Shown here piece by piece: positions 34,401 through 42,087 of a stretch of 43,176 nucleotides of DNA (the first letter of the stretch is position 1; every line of letters starts with the position of its first letter). The notes below the pieces were generated by a model. The model saw only the letters and a program-made list of their open reading frames with translations. It did not search any database and was not told the DNA's origin. The stretch is from Haloferax elongans ATCC BAA-1513. GTDB lineage: Archaea; Halobacteriota; Halobacteria; Halobacteriales; Haloferacaceae. Position numbers and translations under genes: made by a program. The stretch is from NCBI RefSeq assembly GCF_000336755.1, contig NZ_AOLK01000018.1, forward strand, positions 7,003 through 50,178, written 5' to 3'.

Positions 34401-37400
34401 AGCTTCCGCGGTGCCCCCGTCGTCGCCAGCGACGTTCTCTACATCTCCGACTACGGAAATGGGACCGTTCATGCCTTCAACGCGACCGACGGGACCGAAC
34501 TGTGGCAGTACGACTCGCCGATATCAGTCCTCTACCCGACACCCCTCGCGTGGAACGGAACCCTCTACTACGGCTCTGGCAGCCACTTCCACGCCCTCAA
34601 AGAGCCGGGCGTGTCGAACTTCGCCGTCTCGAACCCATCGAGTCAGAACGTGACCATCACGTTCGACACCCACGACCAAATCGTCGATATATCGATGACA
34701 CTCAGCGGTGCCGAGTCGGCAACGCTCACCGAGAACGACTTCACGGAGATGAACAACGGCGACGGAACCTACACCTACGGCGCAAGCTACGTGGGGAGTT
34801 CCGACGGCACCTACACCGCGACGCTCACCGTCGCAAACGACAGCAGTGGCGACAACAAGGCGTCAGGAAACTCCGACAGCGTCGTCGTCGACACCACGCC
34901 GCCGACGATTACGAACTTCAGTGCCACGGAGTCGTCGGGGCAGAACGTGACTATCTCGTTCAATTCGAGCGAGCAACTGGGAAGTACGCAGGTCTCTCTC
35001 AGCGGGCCAGAGTTGACGACGCTCTCGCTCGAAAACTTCACTGAGACCGGTAGTGGCCCGTACACCTACACAGCCACATACGACGGCTCTAGCAACGGGA
35101 CCTACACTGCGACGCTCGATTCGGCGATGGACGCCTTCAACAACGACGGTGCGTCCAGTGAGTCGGCGAGCGCCTCGATTGGGACCGCAGTCGTTTCGAG
35201 CAGCATCGAGTACGTTTCGGGGTCGCAACCCGACATGAGCAACGTCACGTTAGACGCGTGGTTCAGCAGTGGCCTGCTCCAACTGCAAGCGAAGAACGCC
35301 ACGGCGAACATCTCGGACTTCAGCACCGAAGCTGACTACGAACTCGCCGGACTCGGAGCCGACTCGACGACAGTCCTTCGGACGAACGTGACCGTGCAGG
35401 GATACACCCCGCGGGCACTCATCGGGAGCGCCCACGACGTGAACTGGACGCGGACCCAGAACCAAAACGGCACGTGGACGCTCTCGATTACCGGCACGCC
35501 AGCCGAAGTGCAGTCGTTCTTCTACGCGAACGGCTCCTCGCCGAGTTCGTGGCCGGGGACCATTCAGGCGAACGAGTCGCAGACGGCCGCACTCACCTTC
35601 GCCGTCGACGACCTCGGCGTGCTATCGAGTACGCACCGCGAGCGACTCAACGGCTCGGTCATGGTGACTGACGCACAGGAGTTCGGGTCGCCGCAGTACA
35701 ACACCTCTGGGACGAACGACAAGGTCGAACTGCGCGTGAAGGCACCGCACTTCACGACAAGCGGCGCGAACAACACCGGCTTCTTCGAGGCCTTCCTGCC
35801 GCAGCAACTCCTCGACGACTGGGGCGTGAGTGCGAACCAACTCGCCGGTGAACTGAACGGTGCCTCTCGGGCGACGACCATCACAGCCGTCTCGGGCGGT
35901 GGCGCGTACGTCGAGTTCGACATCCACTACTCCGAGGGCGATGCCGCAGTCACTGTCGACAGCATCGCACCCACGGCAGATGCCGGGGCGGACCAGACAG
36001 TCGACGAAGACACGACAGCCCAGTTCAACGGCACCAACTCGACCGACAACGTCGGCATCGACTCCTACGAATGGGACTTCGGTGATGGCACCAACGCAAC
36101 TGGCGAAAACGTCTCGCACACCTACACGGAACCCGGTTCGTACACTGTCACGCTGAACGTCACTGACGCAGCCGGAAACAACGACACAGACACGATGGTC
36201 GTGACCGTCGAGGACGCGACTGACCCGACTGCGGCCGCTGGGTCGAACCAGACTGTCGACGAAGATACCGCCGTCCAGTTCAATGGAAGTTCCTCCACCG
36301 ACAACGTCGGCGTGGATTCCTACCAGTGGAGCTTCGGCGACGGAAACAGCACCACCGGCGAAAACGTCTCGCACACCTACGCCCAGCCCGGCACCTACAC
36401 CGTGACGGTGACCGCCACGGACGCGGCTGGGAACTCCGACACCGACACCCTCGTCGTCACGGTCAACGACACGACTGCTCCCGTCGCCGACGCTGGCTCG
36501 AACCAGACTGTCGACGAAGACACAGTCGTGCAGTTCAACGCGAGTAATTCCACCGACAACGTCGGCGTCGACTCATACGAGTGGAACTTCGGCGATGGCT
36601 CCAACGCCACCGGCGAAAACGTCTCGCACACCTACACGCAGCCCGGCACCTACACCGCAACCGTCGAGACCACCGACGCCGCTGGCCACAACGACACCGA
36701 CACCCTCGTGGTCACCGTCAACGACACGACCGACCCGACTGCGGACGCCGGGACCGACCAGACGATAAGCAAGAACAGACCTGTGCAGTTCAATGCGAGT
36801 GACTCCACCGACAATGTCGGTATCGTCAGCTACCAATGGGACTACGGCGATGGAAACAGCGCAATCGGCGAGAGCGCCGCACACGCATACAATAATCCCG
36901 GGACCTACACCGTCACGCTCACCACCACTGACGCCGCCGGAAACAGCGAAAACGACACCCTCGTCGTGACCGTCGTCGACCCGGACAAGAATCGGTCTGG
37001 CAGTGGCAGCTCTGGGAGCAGCGATTCCGACGACGATGACTCGGAATCAGAACGCTCGGACACTACCGCACCGGAAACGGACGATTCGAACGACGAACCG
37101 GCCGGTGAGAGCAGCGGAACGAAGGTAAGTGTCGAACGCAAGTCCGGTTCGAACGAAGAAAAGAGCGAATCCGCAGACGTGAAAGTCGAGAACGTGACGC
37201 CCGGCGTCACCGTCGAAATCACGTTTGATGAGACAGCGGACTCTGACACTGGAGACCGCGCGAACAACACGTCGAGTACCGACCTCGAAAACAGCACAGC
37301 CACGATCAACCAGACGAGTACTGGCAACGAGACGGCCTCCGACGTCGGGAACGAAACCGCGAACGCGACCGACCGCCAGCGTCCGTCGAACATCTCCGTG

Positions 37401-38279
37401 GCGAACATGAGGATGAACGTCAGCCGGTCTGGAGACTTCTCGTTGAACGTCACGACGAGAGAGGTTGCGTCCAACTCGGAAGCGGATGGCAGCGCACAAG
37501 AGACGACGGCTCAAGCCGACTCGACAGGACCGTCGAACACGACGCGCGGCATGTCCGACACCGACCGCAAATTCCTCGAAGAGACCGGTGCGCGACCAGC
37601 AGGGTACGTCATCGTCGACCACGACGACCTCTCTGACGACAGCATCGACGACGTGACGTTCACGTTCCGCGTGAGTAAGGCGTACCTCGACTCGACCCGG
37701 GTGACAGCTGACTCGGTTGCACTGTACCGCAACGAGACGGTCCGATGGAACAAACTGTCGACAACGCTCGTTGGCGAGACGGAGACGGAGTACGTCTTCG
37801 AGGCCAAATCGCCCGGCCTCTCAGAGTTCGTCATCGGCGCGACGGCCCCGACATTCGAAGTGACGGAGACGGCGCTGTCGAACGACGAAGTGGTCGTCGG
37901 CGACGATGCAATCGTCGACGTGACGCTCTCGAACCTCGGCGGTGCAGCGGGCACGCACACGCTCGAACTGCGCAGCGATGGAACGACGATTGCCACCGAG
38001 ACCGTGACGCTCGATGCTGGCGAAGAACGCACCGTCTCACTCGGTGCAGCGTTCGAATCAGCTGGAACGTACGAACTAACTGTCGACGGAGAGTCCGTCG
38101 GGAAACTGCGTATCGTGACCGAGCAGGCCGAAGAGCAGGCCGCAGCGACGACTGTCGAAAACCCGGACGCACCCGGTGAGAACAACGGCGGAAGCGGACC
38201 ACTCGTCATGCTGCTCCTGCTCGTCGCGCTCGCAGGGGTCTCCATCTACGTCCTCTTCGGACGAGGTGGCAGCAAGTAA
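31458..38279 (+). CDS. Giant surface protein: duplicated PQQ-like propellers, Ig-like and PKD domains, PGF-pre-PGF-like region
   Basis: A 2273-residue secreted and membrane-anchored protein. Approximate layout: signal-like hydrophobic segment (10-32); CARDB-like domain (65-150); PQQ-type beta-propeller with seven repeats such as DGSELWNYST (155-514); Ig-like domain (515-610); PKD domain (612-691); a second, nearly identical propeller (692-1051); two Ig-like domains (1052-1244); an unrecognised region (1245-1500); four PKD domains (1504-1840); Ser/Asp-rich linker; PGF-pre-PGF-like domain (about 1910-2131); CARDB-like domain (2133-2226); hydrophobic anchor (about 2249-2266) and a short basic tail. 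Many N-x-S/T sequons suggest N-glycosylation. It probably sits on the outside of the cell and binds a surface or ligand. The function is not known. Confidence 0.9.
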   Translation: MNDDNQINWKLIFTLLIVVSSTATFAGFYPTAVGATPEYQHRIAGGDIQETESLAGLARLAVVDGPDIVYSSASVTPDTLYTGSAINATVTVENTGSSQQDYNATVAVDGSVVASKTGSLSAGETTTVSFTKTLWDTGGRDVSVGGLASQTVTVQSANANFHGGPGNLGYYPDQSGPTSTPTELWNISGGTPMVMQPTIVGDTLYFAFHDGGKLYAVDPMTGEEKWNATPGGISGSTWTTPAYANGVLFLGSNDYKLHAINATDGSELWNYSTQTNVRSAPAVVDGVVYFGSNDGNMTALNATTGEELWYYTMHQPVLVESNPAVVDGVVYFGAYDNNVTALNATTGQKLWNYTVIDQIESDATVANNTVFIGSDSTAGTTSGDGKVYALNATDGTERWNYTLTGDVDGSPVYADGTLYAGSRGGDLVALNAADGTKVWNVSGASFRGAPVVAGNVLYISDFGSGTVYAFNTNDGSELWQYDSPVASLYPTPLAWNDILYYGSGSHFYAIKEPAPTVSNVNATNPSGQNVTITFNSSESLFDIAVSLSGPESATLTESDFTETGSGPYTYTATYEGSSDGTYTATVDTAANTKAQDGANGESDSVLVDTTDPTADAGTNQTLYLGSWATLDASSSTDANTVSSYAWNFGDGTTASGAVHNHTYRAVGTYTATVTVTDQSGNTDTDTVVVTVQSANANFHGSLSNLGYYPNETGPTSAPVEAWNISGGTPMVMQPTIVGDTLYFAFHDGGKLYAVDPVTGEEKWNATPGGISGSTWTTPAYANGVLFLGSNDHKLHAINATDGTELWNYSTQTNVRSAPAVVDGVVYFGSNDGNVTALNATTGEELWYYTMHQPVLVESNPAVVDGVVYITGDDDNVTALNATTGQKLWNYTLIDESQSDPTVANNTVFVGSDSTAGETSGDGQVYALNATDGSLRWNYTLTGDVDGSPVYADGTLYAGSRGGDLVALNAADGTKIWNVSGASFRGAPVVASDVLYISDYGNGTVHAFNATDGTELWQYDSPISVLYPTPLAWNGTLYYGSGSHFHALKEPGVSNFAVSNPSSQNVTITFDTHDQIVDISMTLSGAESATLTENDFTEMNNGDGTYTYGASYVGSSDGTYTATLTVANDSSGDNKASGNSDSVVVDTTPPTITNFSATESSGQNVTISFNSSEQLGSTQVSLSGPELTTLSLENFTETGSGPYTYTATYDGSSNGTYTATLDSAMDAFNNDGASSESASASIGTAVVSSSIEYVSGSQPDMSNVTLDAWFSSGLLQLQAKNATANISDFSTEADYELAGLGADSTTVLRTNVTVQGYTPRALIGSAHDVNWTRTQNQNGTWTLSITGTPAEVQSFFYANGSSPSSWPGTIQANESQTAALTFAVDDLGVLSSTHRERLNGSVMVTDAQEFGSPQYNTSGTNDKVELRVKAPHFTTSGANNTGFFEAFLPQQLLDDWGVSANQLAGELNGASRATTITAVSGGGAYVEFDIHYSEGDAAVTVDSIAPTADAGADQTVDEDTTAQFNGTNSTDNVGIDSYEWDFGDGTNATGENVSHTYTEPGSYTVTLNVTDAAGNNDTDTMVVTVEDATDPTAAAGSNQTVDEDTAVQFNGSSSTDNVGVDSYQWSFGDGNSTTGENVSHTYAQPGTYTVTVTATDAAGNSDTDTLVVTVNDTTAPVADAGSNQTVDEDTVVQFNASNSTDNVGVDSYEWNFGDGSNATGENVSHTYTQPGTYTATVETTDAAGHNDTDTLVVTVNDTTDPTADAGTDQTISKNRPVQFNASDSTDNVGIVSYQWDYGDGNSAIGESAAHAYNNPGTYTVTLTTTDAAGNSENDTLVVTVVDPDKNRSGSGSSGSSDSDDDDSESERSDTTAPETDDSNDEPAGESSGTKVSVERKSGSNEEKSESADVKVENVTPGVTVEITFDETADSDTGDRANNTSSTDLENSTATINQTSTGNETASDVGNETANATDRQRPSNISVANMRMNVSRSGDFSLNVTTREVASNSEADGSAQETTAQADSTGPSNTTRGMSDTDRKFLEETGARPAGYVIVDHDDLSDDSIDDVTFTFRVSKAYLDSTRVTADSVALYRNETVRWNKLSTTLVGETETEYVFEAKSPGLSEFVIGATAPTFEVTETALSNDEVVVGDDAIVDVTLSNLGGAAGTHTLELRSDGTTIATETVTLDAGEERTVSLGAAFESAGTYELTVDGESVGKLRIVTEQAEEQAAATTVENPDAPGENNGGSGPLVMLLLLVALAGVSIYVLFGRGGSK
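31921..32999 (+). repeat. Propeller module copy 1 (direct repeat)
   Basis: About 1.08 kb encoding seven PQQ-type propeller repeats. It aligns without gaps to 33532-34610 at a fixed offset of 1611 bp. Many stretches are identical at DNA level, such as that encoding GGTPMVMQPTIVGDTLYF. Confidence 0.9.
33532..34610 (+). repeat. Propeller module copy 2 (direct repeat)
   Basis: Second copy of the propeller, 1611 bp (537 codons) after copy 1. The first unit, including the Ig-like and PKD parts, spans about 31921-33531. The Ig-like part after copy 2 is clearly more diverged than the propeller part. Confidence 0.9.
35965..36984 (+). repeat. Four tandem PKD-encoding units, 255-bp period
   Basis: Four head-to-tail units whose conserved cagac positions fall at 35994, 36249, 36504 and 36759, an exact 255-bp (85-codon) spacing. 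Each encodes a PKD domain with an NVG(I/V)xSY stretch, an (F/Y)GDG turn and a closing VVTV strand. Units 1-3 are most similar; the fourth is more diverged. Confidence 0.9.
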
Positions 38280-38302
38280 CTGGGCGGCCAGTCGGTCTCC
38301 TC

Positions 38303-38355
38303 CGTTCACAGTTCACCTCGTTCGCATCCTCCTTCGTTCACAGCCCACCTCGTTC
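38303..38355. repeat. Two 21-bp direct repeats, 32-bp period
   Basis: CGTTCACAGTTCACCTCGTTC at 38303-38323 and a copy with two changes at 38335-38355. They sit between the convergent giant surface gene and the PPOX-fold gene. Confidence 0.8.
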
Positions 38356-38746
38356 AATACGTTCGGAACGAGACCGACCCGATAGCGACGCTGACCAGCA
38401 CGTTTTCCGACCACGCTGACTCCAAAGCACCGTATTTCTCGTTGATTCGTCTCGTCGCGTCACGTGTCGCGTCGTCGTCGTCCACAACAGTCGCCGTGCC
38501 GAGCATCGAGACCATCCACTGTGCCTGCCCCGCTACGTCCTTCTGAATCGAGAGGGCGACACGCGGATTCTGCCGGACGTTCGCAAGCTTTCGGCCGGTA
38601 GTGACGAGTTCGACAACCGCGTTGGACTCGTCGTAGACGTACCACACCGGCGCGACGTGTGGGCGGCCGTCGCGACACGTCGCCAGATGCGCCATCAGCG
38701 GTTCGCTCGTGACGAGTCTCGCCGCCTCGTCGGGAACAGTTCCCAT
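38354..38746 (-). CDS. Pyridoxamine 5'-phosphate oxidase-fold protein
   Basis: A 130-residue protein of the split-barrel FMN-binding PPOX family. It has LVTSEPLMAHLATCRDGRPH, then VAPVWYVYDES and GRKLANVRQNPRVALSIQKD, which are the flavin-binding parts of this family. It is small, so its substrate is not known; many act on F420 or flavin-linked redox reactions. ATG 38746 is preferred because it starts at MGTVPDEAARLV. The upstream frame is Val-rich and lacks support. It is convergent with the giant surface protein gene. Confidence 0.85.
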   Translation of the reverse strand: MGTVPDEAARLVTSEPLMAHLATCRDGRPHVAPVWYVYDESNAVVELVTTGRKLANVRQNPRVALSIQKDVAGQAQWMVSMLGTATVVDDDDATRDATRRINEKYGALESAWSENVLVSVAIGSVSFRTY

Positions 38747-38836
38747 GAGGAGTGAGACGACTCTGGGCGGCAAAGCTGTGTACACCACGGGGGACCACCA
38801 GAGAACTACAACGACCATTTGACTCTTGCACAGCCC

Positions 38837-38844
38837 TTTATTAA
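38837..38844 (+). promoter_or_regulatory. TATA box of the wHTH membrane protein gene
   Basis: TTTATTAA, 26-33 nt before the GTG at 38870. It selects this start over the upstream TTG in frame. Confidence 0.55.
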
Positions 38845-38869
38845 TCGGGCGAGAACGTGGCGCGAGACC

Positions 38870-39481
38870 GTGAGTTCGTTGCTACCGTTGAAACCCGCCG
38901 CCGAATCGATTCACGACCGGGAGATAGACCCGCTTCTCGTCGCACTCGACGACCCCGCCGCCGACGACATCCTCTCGGCACTCTCGTCGTCGACTGCGAG
39001 AACTATCCTCACCACCATCTACGAGAAACCGCGTCCGGCCTCCGAGTTAGCGTCCGCGCTCGACACCACGCTTCAGACCGTGAGCTATCACCTCGAACGC
39101 CTCGAAGACGCCGACTTGGTCGAGGAGGTGACGACGTGGCTCTCCGCGCAGGGGCGCGAGATGGCGGTCTACGGGCCGACGAACACGGCTGTCGTGCTGT
39201 TTGCTGGGGCCGAGAAGACCGAGCCTCGACTCTCGTCTGGGCTGCGAACGCTCGTCGGTGGACTCGCCGGGACCGTCGTCGCGAGTCTCGCCGTACAAGC
39301 AGTCTGGATGACCCGGCAGCCACCGGTGCGGACGTTCGTTGCCCGGGCCGAGCCCAAACCGACGCCGCCGACGTTCCTCTCGGCATATCTGGACGGGCCG
39401 GGACTTGTCGTTCTCGCAGTCGGCGCGGCCCTCGTCCTCGCAGTGACCCTTGCGATGGTATGGACTCAAAGACGCGCTTGA
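38870..39481 (+). CDS. ArsR-type winged helix with C-terminal membrane segments
   Basis: About 203 residues. An N-terminal winged helix (SSTARTILTTIYEKPRPASELA, then TTLQTVSYHLERLEDADLVEE) resembles ArsR-type regulators. Two hydrophobic segments follow (about residues 130-148, LVGGLAGTVVASLAVQAVW, and 175-200). Such proteins are membrane-tethered one-component regulators common in haloarchaea. The GTG start at 38870 is chosen because of the TATA box upstream. The next gene is a Tat lipoprotein on the same strand, 42 nt away, so a signal-sensing pair is possible. Confidence 0.82.
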   Translation: MSSLLPLKPAAESIHDREIDPLLVALDDPAADDILSALSSSTARTILTTIYEKPRPASELASALDTTLQTVSYHLERLEDADLVEEVTTWLSAQGREMAVYGPTNTAVVLFAGAEKTEPRLSSGLRTLVGGLAGTVVASLAVQAVWMTRQPPVRTFVARAEPKPTPPTFLSAYLDGPGLVVLAVGAALVLAVTLAMVWTQRRA

Positions 39482-39523
39482 GCCAACCATAGGGAGATGA
39501 TACGGTAGTCCGTCGGGTACTGT

Positions 39524-40450
39524 GTGCAACGAAGAGCCTTCCTCTCTGCTGTTGGAATCGGACTCACATCGGTCACTGGCTGTCTGGCAAGCGCCGACGA
39601 CGGTGGCTCTACCGGTGACGACGAGACGACTGACGCGCCGCCCACGACCGACGAGCCAGACACCGACGGCTCGGACGACTCCGTGGCGGTCGACGCGGGC
39701 GAACAGGTGACTGCGGTCGTCGGAACAGAACCGGACGGCGACAGTGGGTTCGTTCCGCACCGACTCCGACTCACGAACGACAGCGAAGAGCCGTGGGTCG
39801 CCCGAATCGAAGTGACGCCGACGCTCGCACACCCCCACGCGGGAACGTACAAACTCGCCCCTGACGCCGAGGTGTCGGTCGTGCTCCGAGTGCCAGCAGA
39901 CTACGACGTGCGTGTCACGGACGAACAGAGCGGCGCGACGGCGACGAAATCGCTGTCGCCGGACGACTTCGACTGCAACCAGTCGTGGACCGCGTTCTCG
40001 CCCGACGGCGACGACATCGCTGTCGCAAGTGCATCGACGCGGATGGCCTGCGCGCCGCCGACAATCGCCGGAGACGACGCGCTCTCGGTGACAGTCGGTG
40101 ATGGCTCGCTCTCCGGTGAGTCGTACACGAAGCCCCACGCGGTGTCGGTCGGAAACGCGACCGACGAGACGACGCTGGTCGACGTGGCGATAGAGACTGA
40201 CGAGGGTCGAGTCGCCTTCGGTGGTCGCTACCGACTCGAATCGGACGCCCGAGTCGACGTTCGGGTGACAGAACAGAGCGCACTGGTCGCACGAGTGGTG
40301 CGACTCGATAGCGACACCGAGGAGACGGTCTCTCTCGACCAGTCGGTGTTCGACTGCAACAATTCGAAGACTACCATCTCACTCGACGACACCGGCGGTC
40401 TCACGTCGGCGACGGCCTCGACGCTGATGGCCTGTCAAAAACCGGAGTAG
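39524..40450 (+). CDS. Tat lipoprotein of two related halves
   Basis: A 308-residue lipoprotein with a GTG start (MQRRAFLSAVGIGLTSVTGC): twin Arg and a lipobox with Cys20. An acidic, Thr/Gly-rich linker follows to about residue 60. The mature part has two related halves, each ending in a Cys pair: Cys151/Cys176 (DDFDCNQSW, then ASTRMACA) and Cys278/Cys304 (SVFDCNNSK, then ASTLMACQ). These may form disulfides outside the cell. Both halves have beta-rich stretches with VRVT..SA-type strands. I do not recognise the family. It is next to a membrane wHTH regulator gene. Confidence 0.82.
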   Translation: MQRRAFLSAVGIGLTSVTGCLASADDGGSTGDDETTDAPPTTDEPDTDGSDDSVAVDAGEQVTAVVGTEPDGDSGFVPHRLRLTNDSEEPWVARIEVTPTLAHPHAGTYKLAPDAEVSVVLRVPADYDVRVTDEQSGATATKSLSPDDFDCNQSWTAFSPDGDDIAVASASTRMACAPPTIAGDDALSVTVGDGSLSGESYTKPHAVSVGNATDETTLVDVAIETDEGRVAFGGRYRLESDARVDVRVTEQSALVARVVRLDSDTEETVSLDQSVFDCNNSKTTISLDDTGGLTSATASTLMACQKPE

Positions 40451-40479
40451 GTTCGACCGCGCTCCCGACTGACGGCGTC

Positions 40480-40962
40480 TCAGGCGCTCGCGTCGCCTCC
40501 GCTCTCGTCGGTCGGTTGCGGGCCGCCGCCGGTCTGTGCTTCCTGTGCGTCTCCCCACCCGCCGCTGTCGACGAGAGAGAACAGTTGGTCCCAGTTCTCA
40601 CCGTCGTCACCCTCGGGGAGTTGATTTCGAACCTGCTGAATCTCCGATTCGGGAACGATGCTGGCGACGAGGTCGATGATGACTCGTGCGTGATACGCCG
40701 CTTTCGACCGGTCTATTCCCTCGATTTCGCTGACGCGGTCGATGAACTCGTGCCAGTCGAAGCGCTCGCCGTGTTCTCGGACCGCGCCCGTCAGGTACCA
40801 GTCGATTTCCATCGGGAGCGAACTTGCGAGGTCCTTGGCCTCGTCTTTCTGAATTCGCTGGCCGAGCGTCATCAGCGTCGCGCGAATCGCCCGGACTGAT
40901 TTCCCGGTACCAGGGAGTTCGAGTCGGTGCGTCACCTGTCCAGTGAATTCGCCGAAGTCCAT
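40480..40962 (-). CDS. DUF2267-family protein
   Basis: A 160-residue helical protein matching DUF2267 (MDFGEFTGQVTHRLELPG, then SVRAIRATLMTLGQRIQKDEA and DLASSLPMEIDWYLTG). The last 25 residues are Gly/Asp-rich and disordered. Members are widespread in bacteria and archaea; the role is unknown. ATG 40962 gives the typical start. It is convergent with the lipoprotein gene. Confidence 0.85.
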   Translation of the reverse strand: MDFGEFTGQVTHRLELPGTGKSVRAIRATLMTLGQRIQKDEAKDLASSLPMEIDWYLTGAVREHGERFDWHEFIDRVSEIEGIDRSKAAYHARVIIDLVASIVPESEIQQVRNQLPEGDDGENWDQLFSLVDSGGWGDAQEAQTGGGPQPTDESGGDASA

Positions 40963-41103
40963 GTGCTAACATTTATCACTGAACAATCATCAACGTATCT
41001 ACACATTTCACACTTCGAGAACGTCGTTGGGTGTGTCGGAAACAGTGAGAGAGTACGGGGTACAAAAGGAACGAATGTCGTCGGCGTGAGCCCGAAGGCC
41101 CAG

Positions 41104-42000
41104 TCAGACGCGAAGTTCGGTTTCGAGGTCCGGCGACGCGACGATGTCCTTGACCGCCTCTGCGGCGGGTTGTGTCTCCGCGACGTTCTCCATGAGCACC
41201 GTCTCGCTCGGGAAGAGGTGCTCACCGAGTACGAGGCCGTGTTCGCGGGCTGTCGACCCGGTCATCGTGAGATAGACGCCGAGTCCGGTGTCCGCGATTG
41301 CGGCTTCCTCTTCTGGGCCTTCGGTGGGATAGGCGAACGTCACGTCGTCGAGACAGCGCGTCCCGAGGACGGCTTCGACCAGTCGCTCGTATCGCGGCGA
41401 GATACACAGGTCGCCTGCGTAGTCGGCGACGAAGTCGCGGTCGAGGTCGGCACCCGGTGGGAGCAGTTCGGGGTCGGCCATGAGCGTGTGGTACACCGTG
41501 TCGCCGAGTCCCGAGACGACGCGAACGTCGGTGTCCATCGGGTCGATACGGGCGTTGACGTCCTCGATACTCCCGAGGCCGTCAGGTTGCAGTTGGACGA
41601 CCTCTTCGAGGACGAGGTCGGCGCTGTCGAATCCGAGTGCGAACTCGTGGGTGCGAAGCGCCCGGAAAGGCTCTTCGCGGCCGACGAGGTGGACTTCCAC
41701 GTCGTCGGTTTCGAAGGTGACGCTGTCGAAGACGATTCGACGGGGCATCCCTTCGCGGTCGTCTCGGAGGAGCGTGTATTCCGGTGCGCTCGCCGCGTCG
41801 AGGTCGCTGTAGGCGGCGAGTCGCTCGTAGACGTTCTGGTCGGGATGTGAATGGCCCTTCGTCACGGATTTCTCGAACCTGAGGGTCGAGGTTATCTCGT
41901 CGGCGACCTCGGCGAAGTCGGCGGCCGTAGCGAATCGTTCGAGTACCGCTTCGAGGGGGCGTCCCTTCCGCGGAACGGCGACGCGCACCGTCTCTGTCAT
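41104..42000 (-). CDS. HisG-like (ATP phosphoribosyltransferase-fold) protein
   Basis: A 298-residue protein. It begins VRVAVPRKGRPLEAVLERFA, like the HisG start (VAxPxKGR). Near the C-terminus ITGLGVYLTM-like sequence runs into TGSTAREHGLVLGEHLFPSE, matching the HisG-type phosphate loop where a TGSTLRxNGL stretch binds phosphate. The middle (PRRIVFDSVTFETDDVEVHLV, then FALGFDSADLVLEEV) fits a type II periplasmic-binding-like fold. It is too different to call HisG with confidence. Histidine biosynthesis genes are not nearby, so it may be a paralogue with another role. ATG 42000 or 42003 could be the start. Confidence 0.7.
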   Translation of the reverse strand: MTETVRVAVPRKGRPLEAVLERFATAADFAEVADEITSTLRFEKSVTKGHSHPDQNVYERLAAYSDLDAASAPEYTLLRDDREGMPRRIVFDSVTFETDDVEVHLVGREEPFRALRTHEFALGFDSADLVLEEVVQLQPDGLGSIEDVNARIDPMDTDVRVVSGLGDTVYHTLMADPELLPPGADLDRDFVADYAGDLCISPRYERLVEAVLGTRCLDDVTFAYPTEGPEEEAAIADTGLGVYLTMTGSTAREHGLVLGEHLFPSETVLMENVAETQPAAEAVKDIVASPDLETELRV

Positions 42001-42087
42001 CATCGGAAGGTTGTGGCGGGCCGCTAAACAGGTTGCGCTTCGGGAAAACGTGTAGCCAATAAAAACGGGTCGCCGTGGGCTGGTGGC

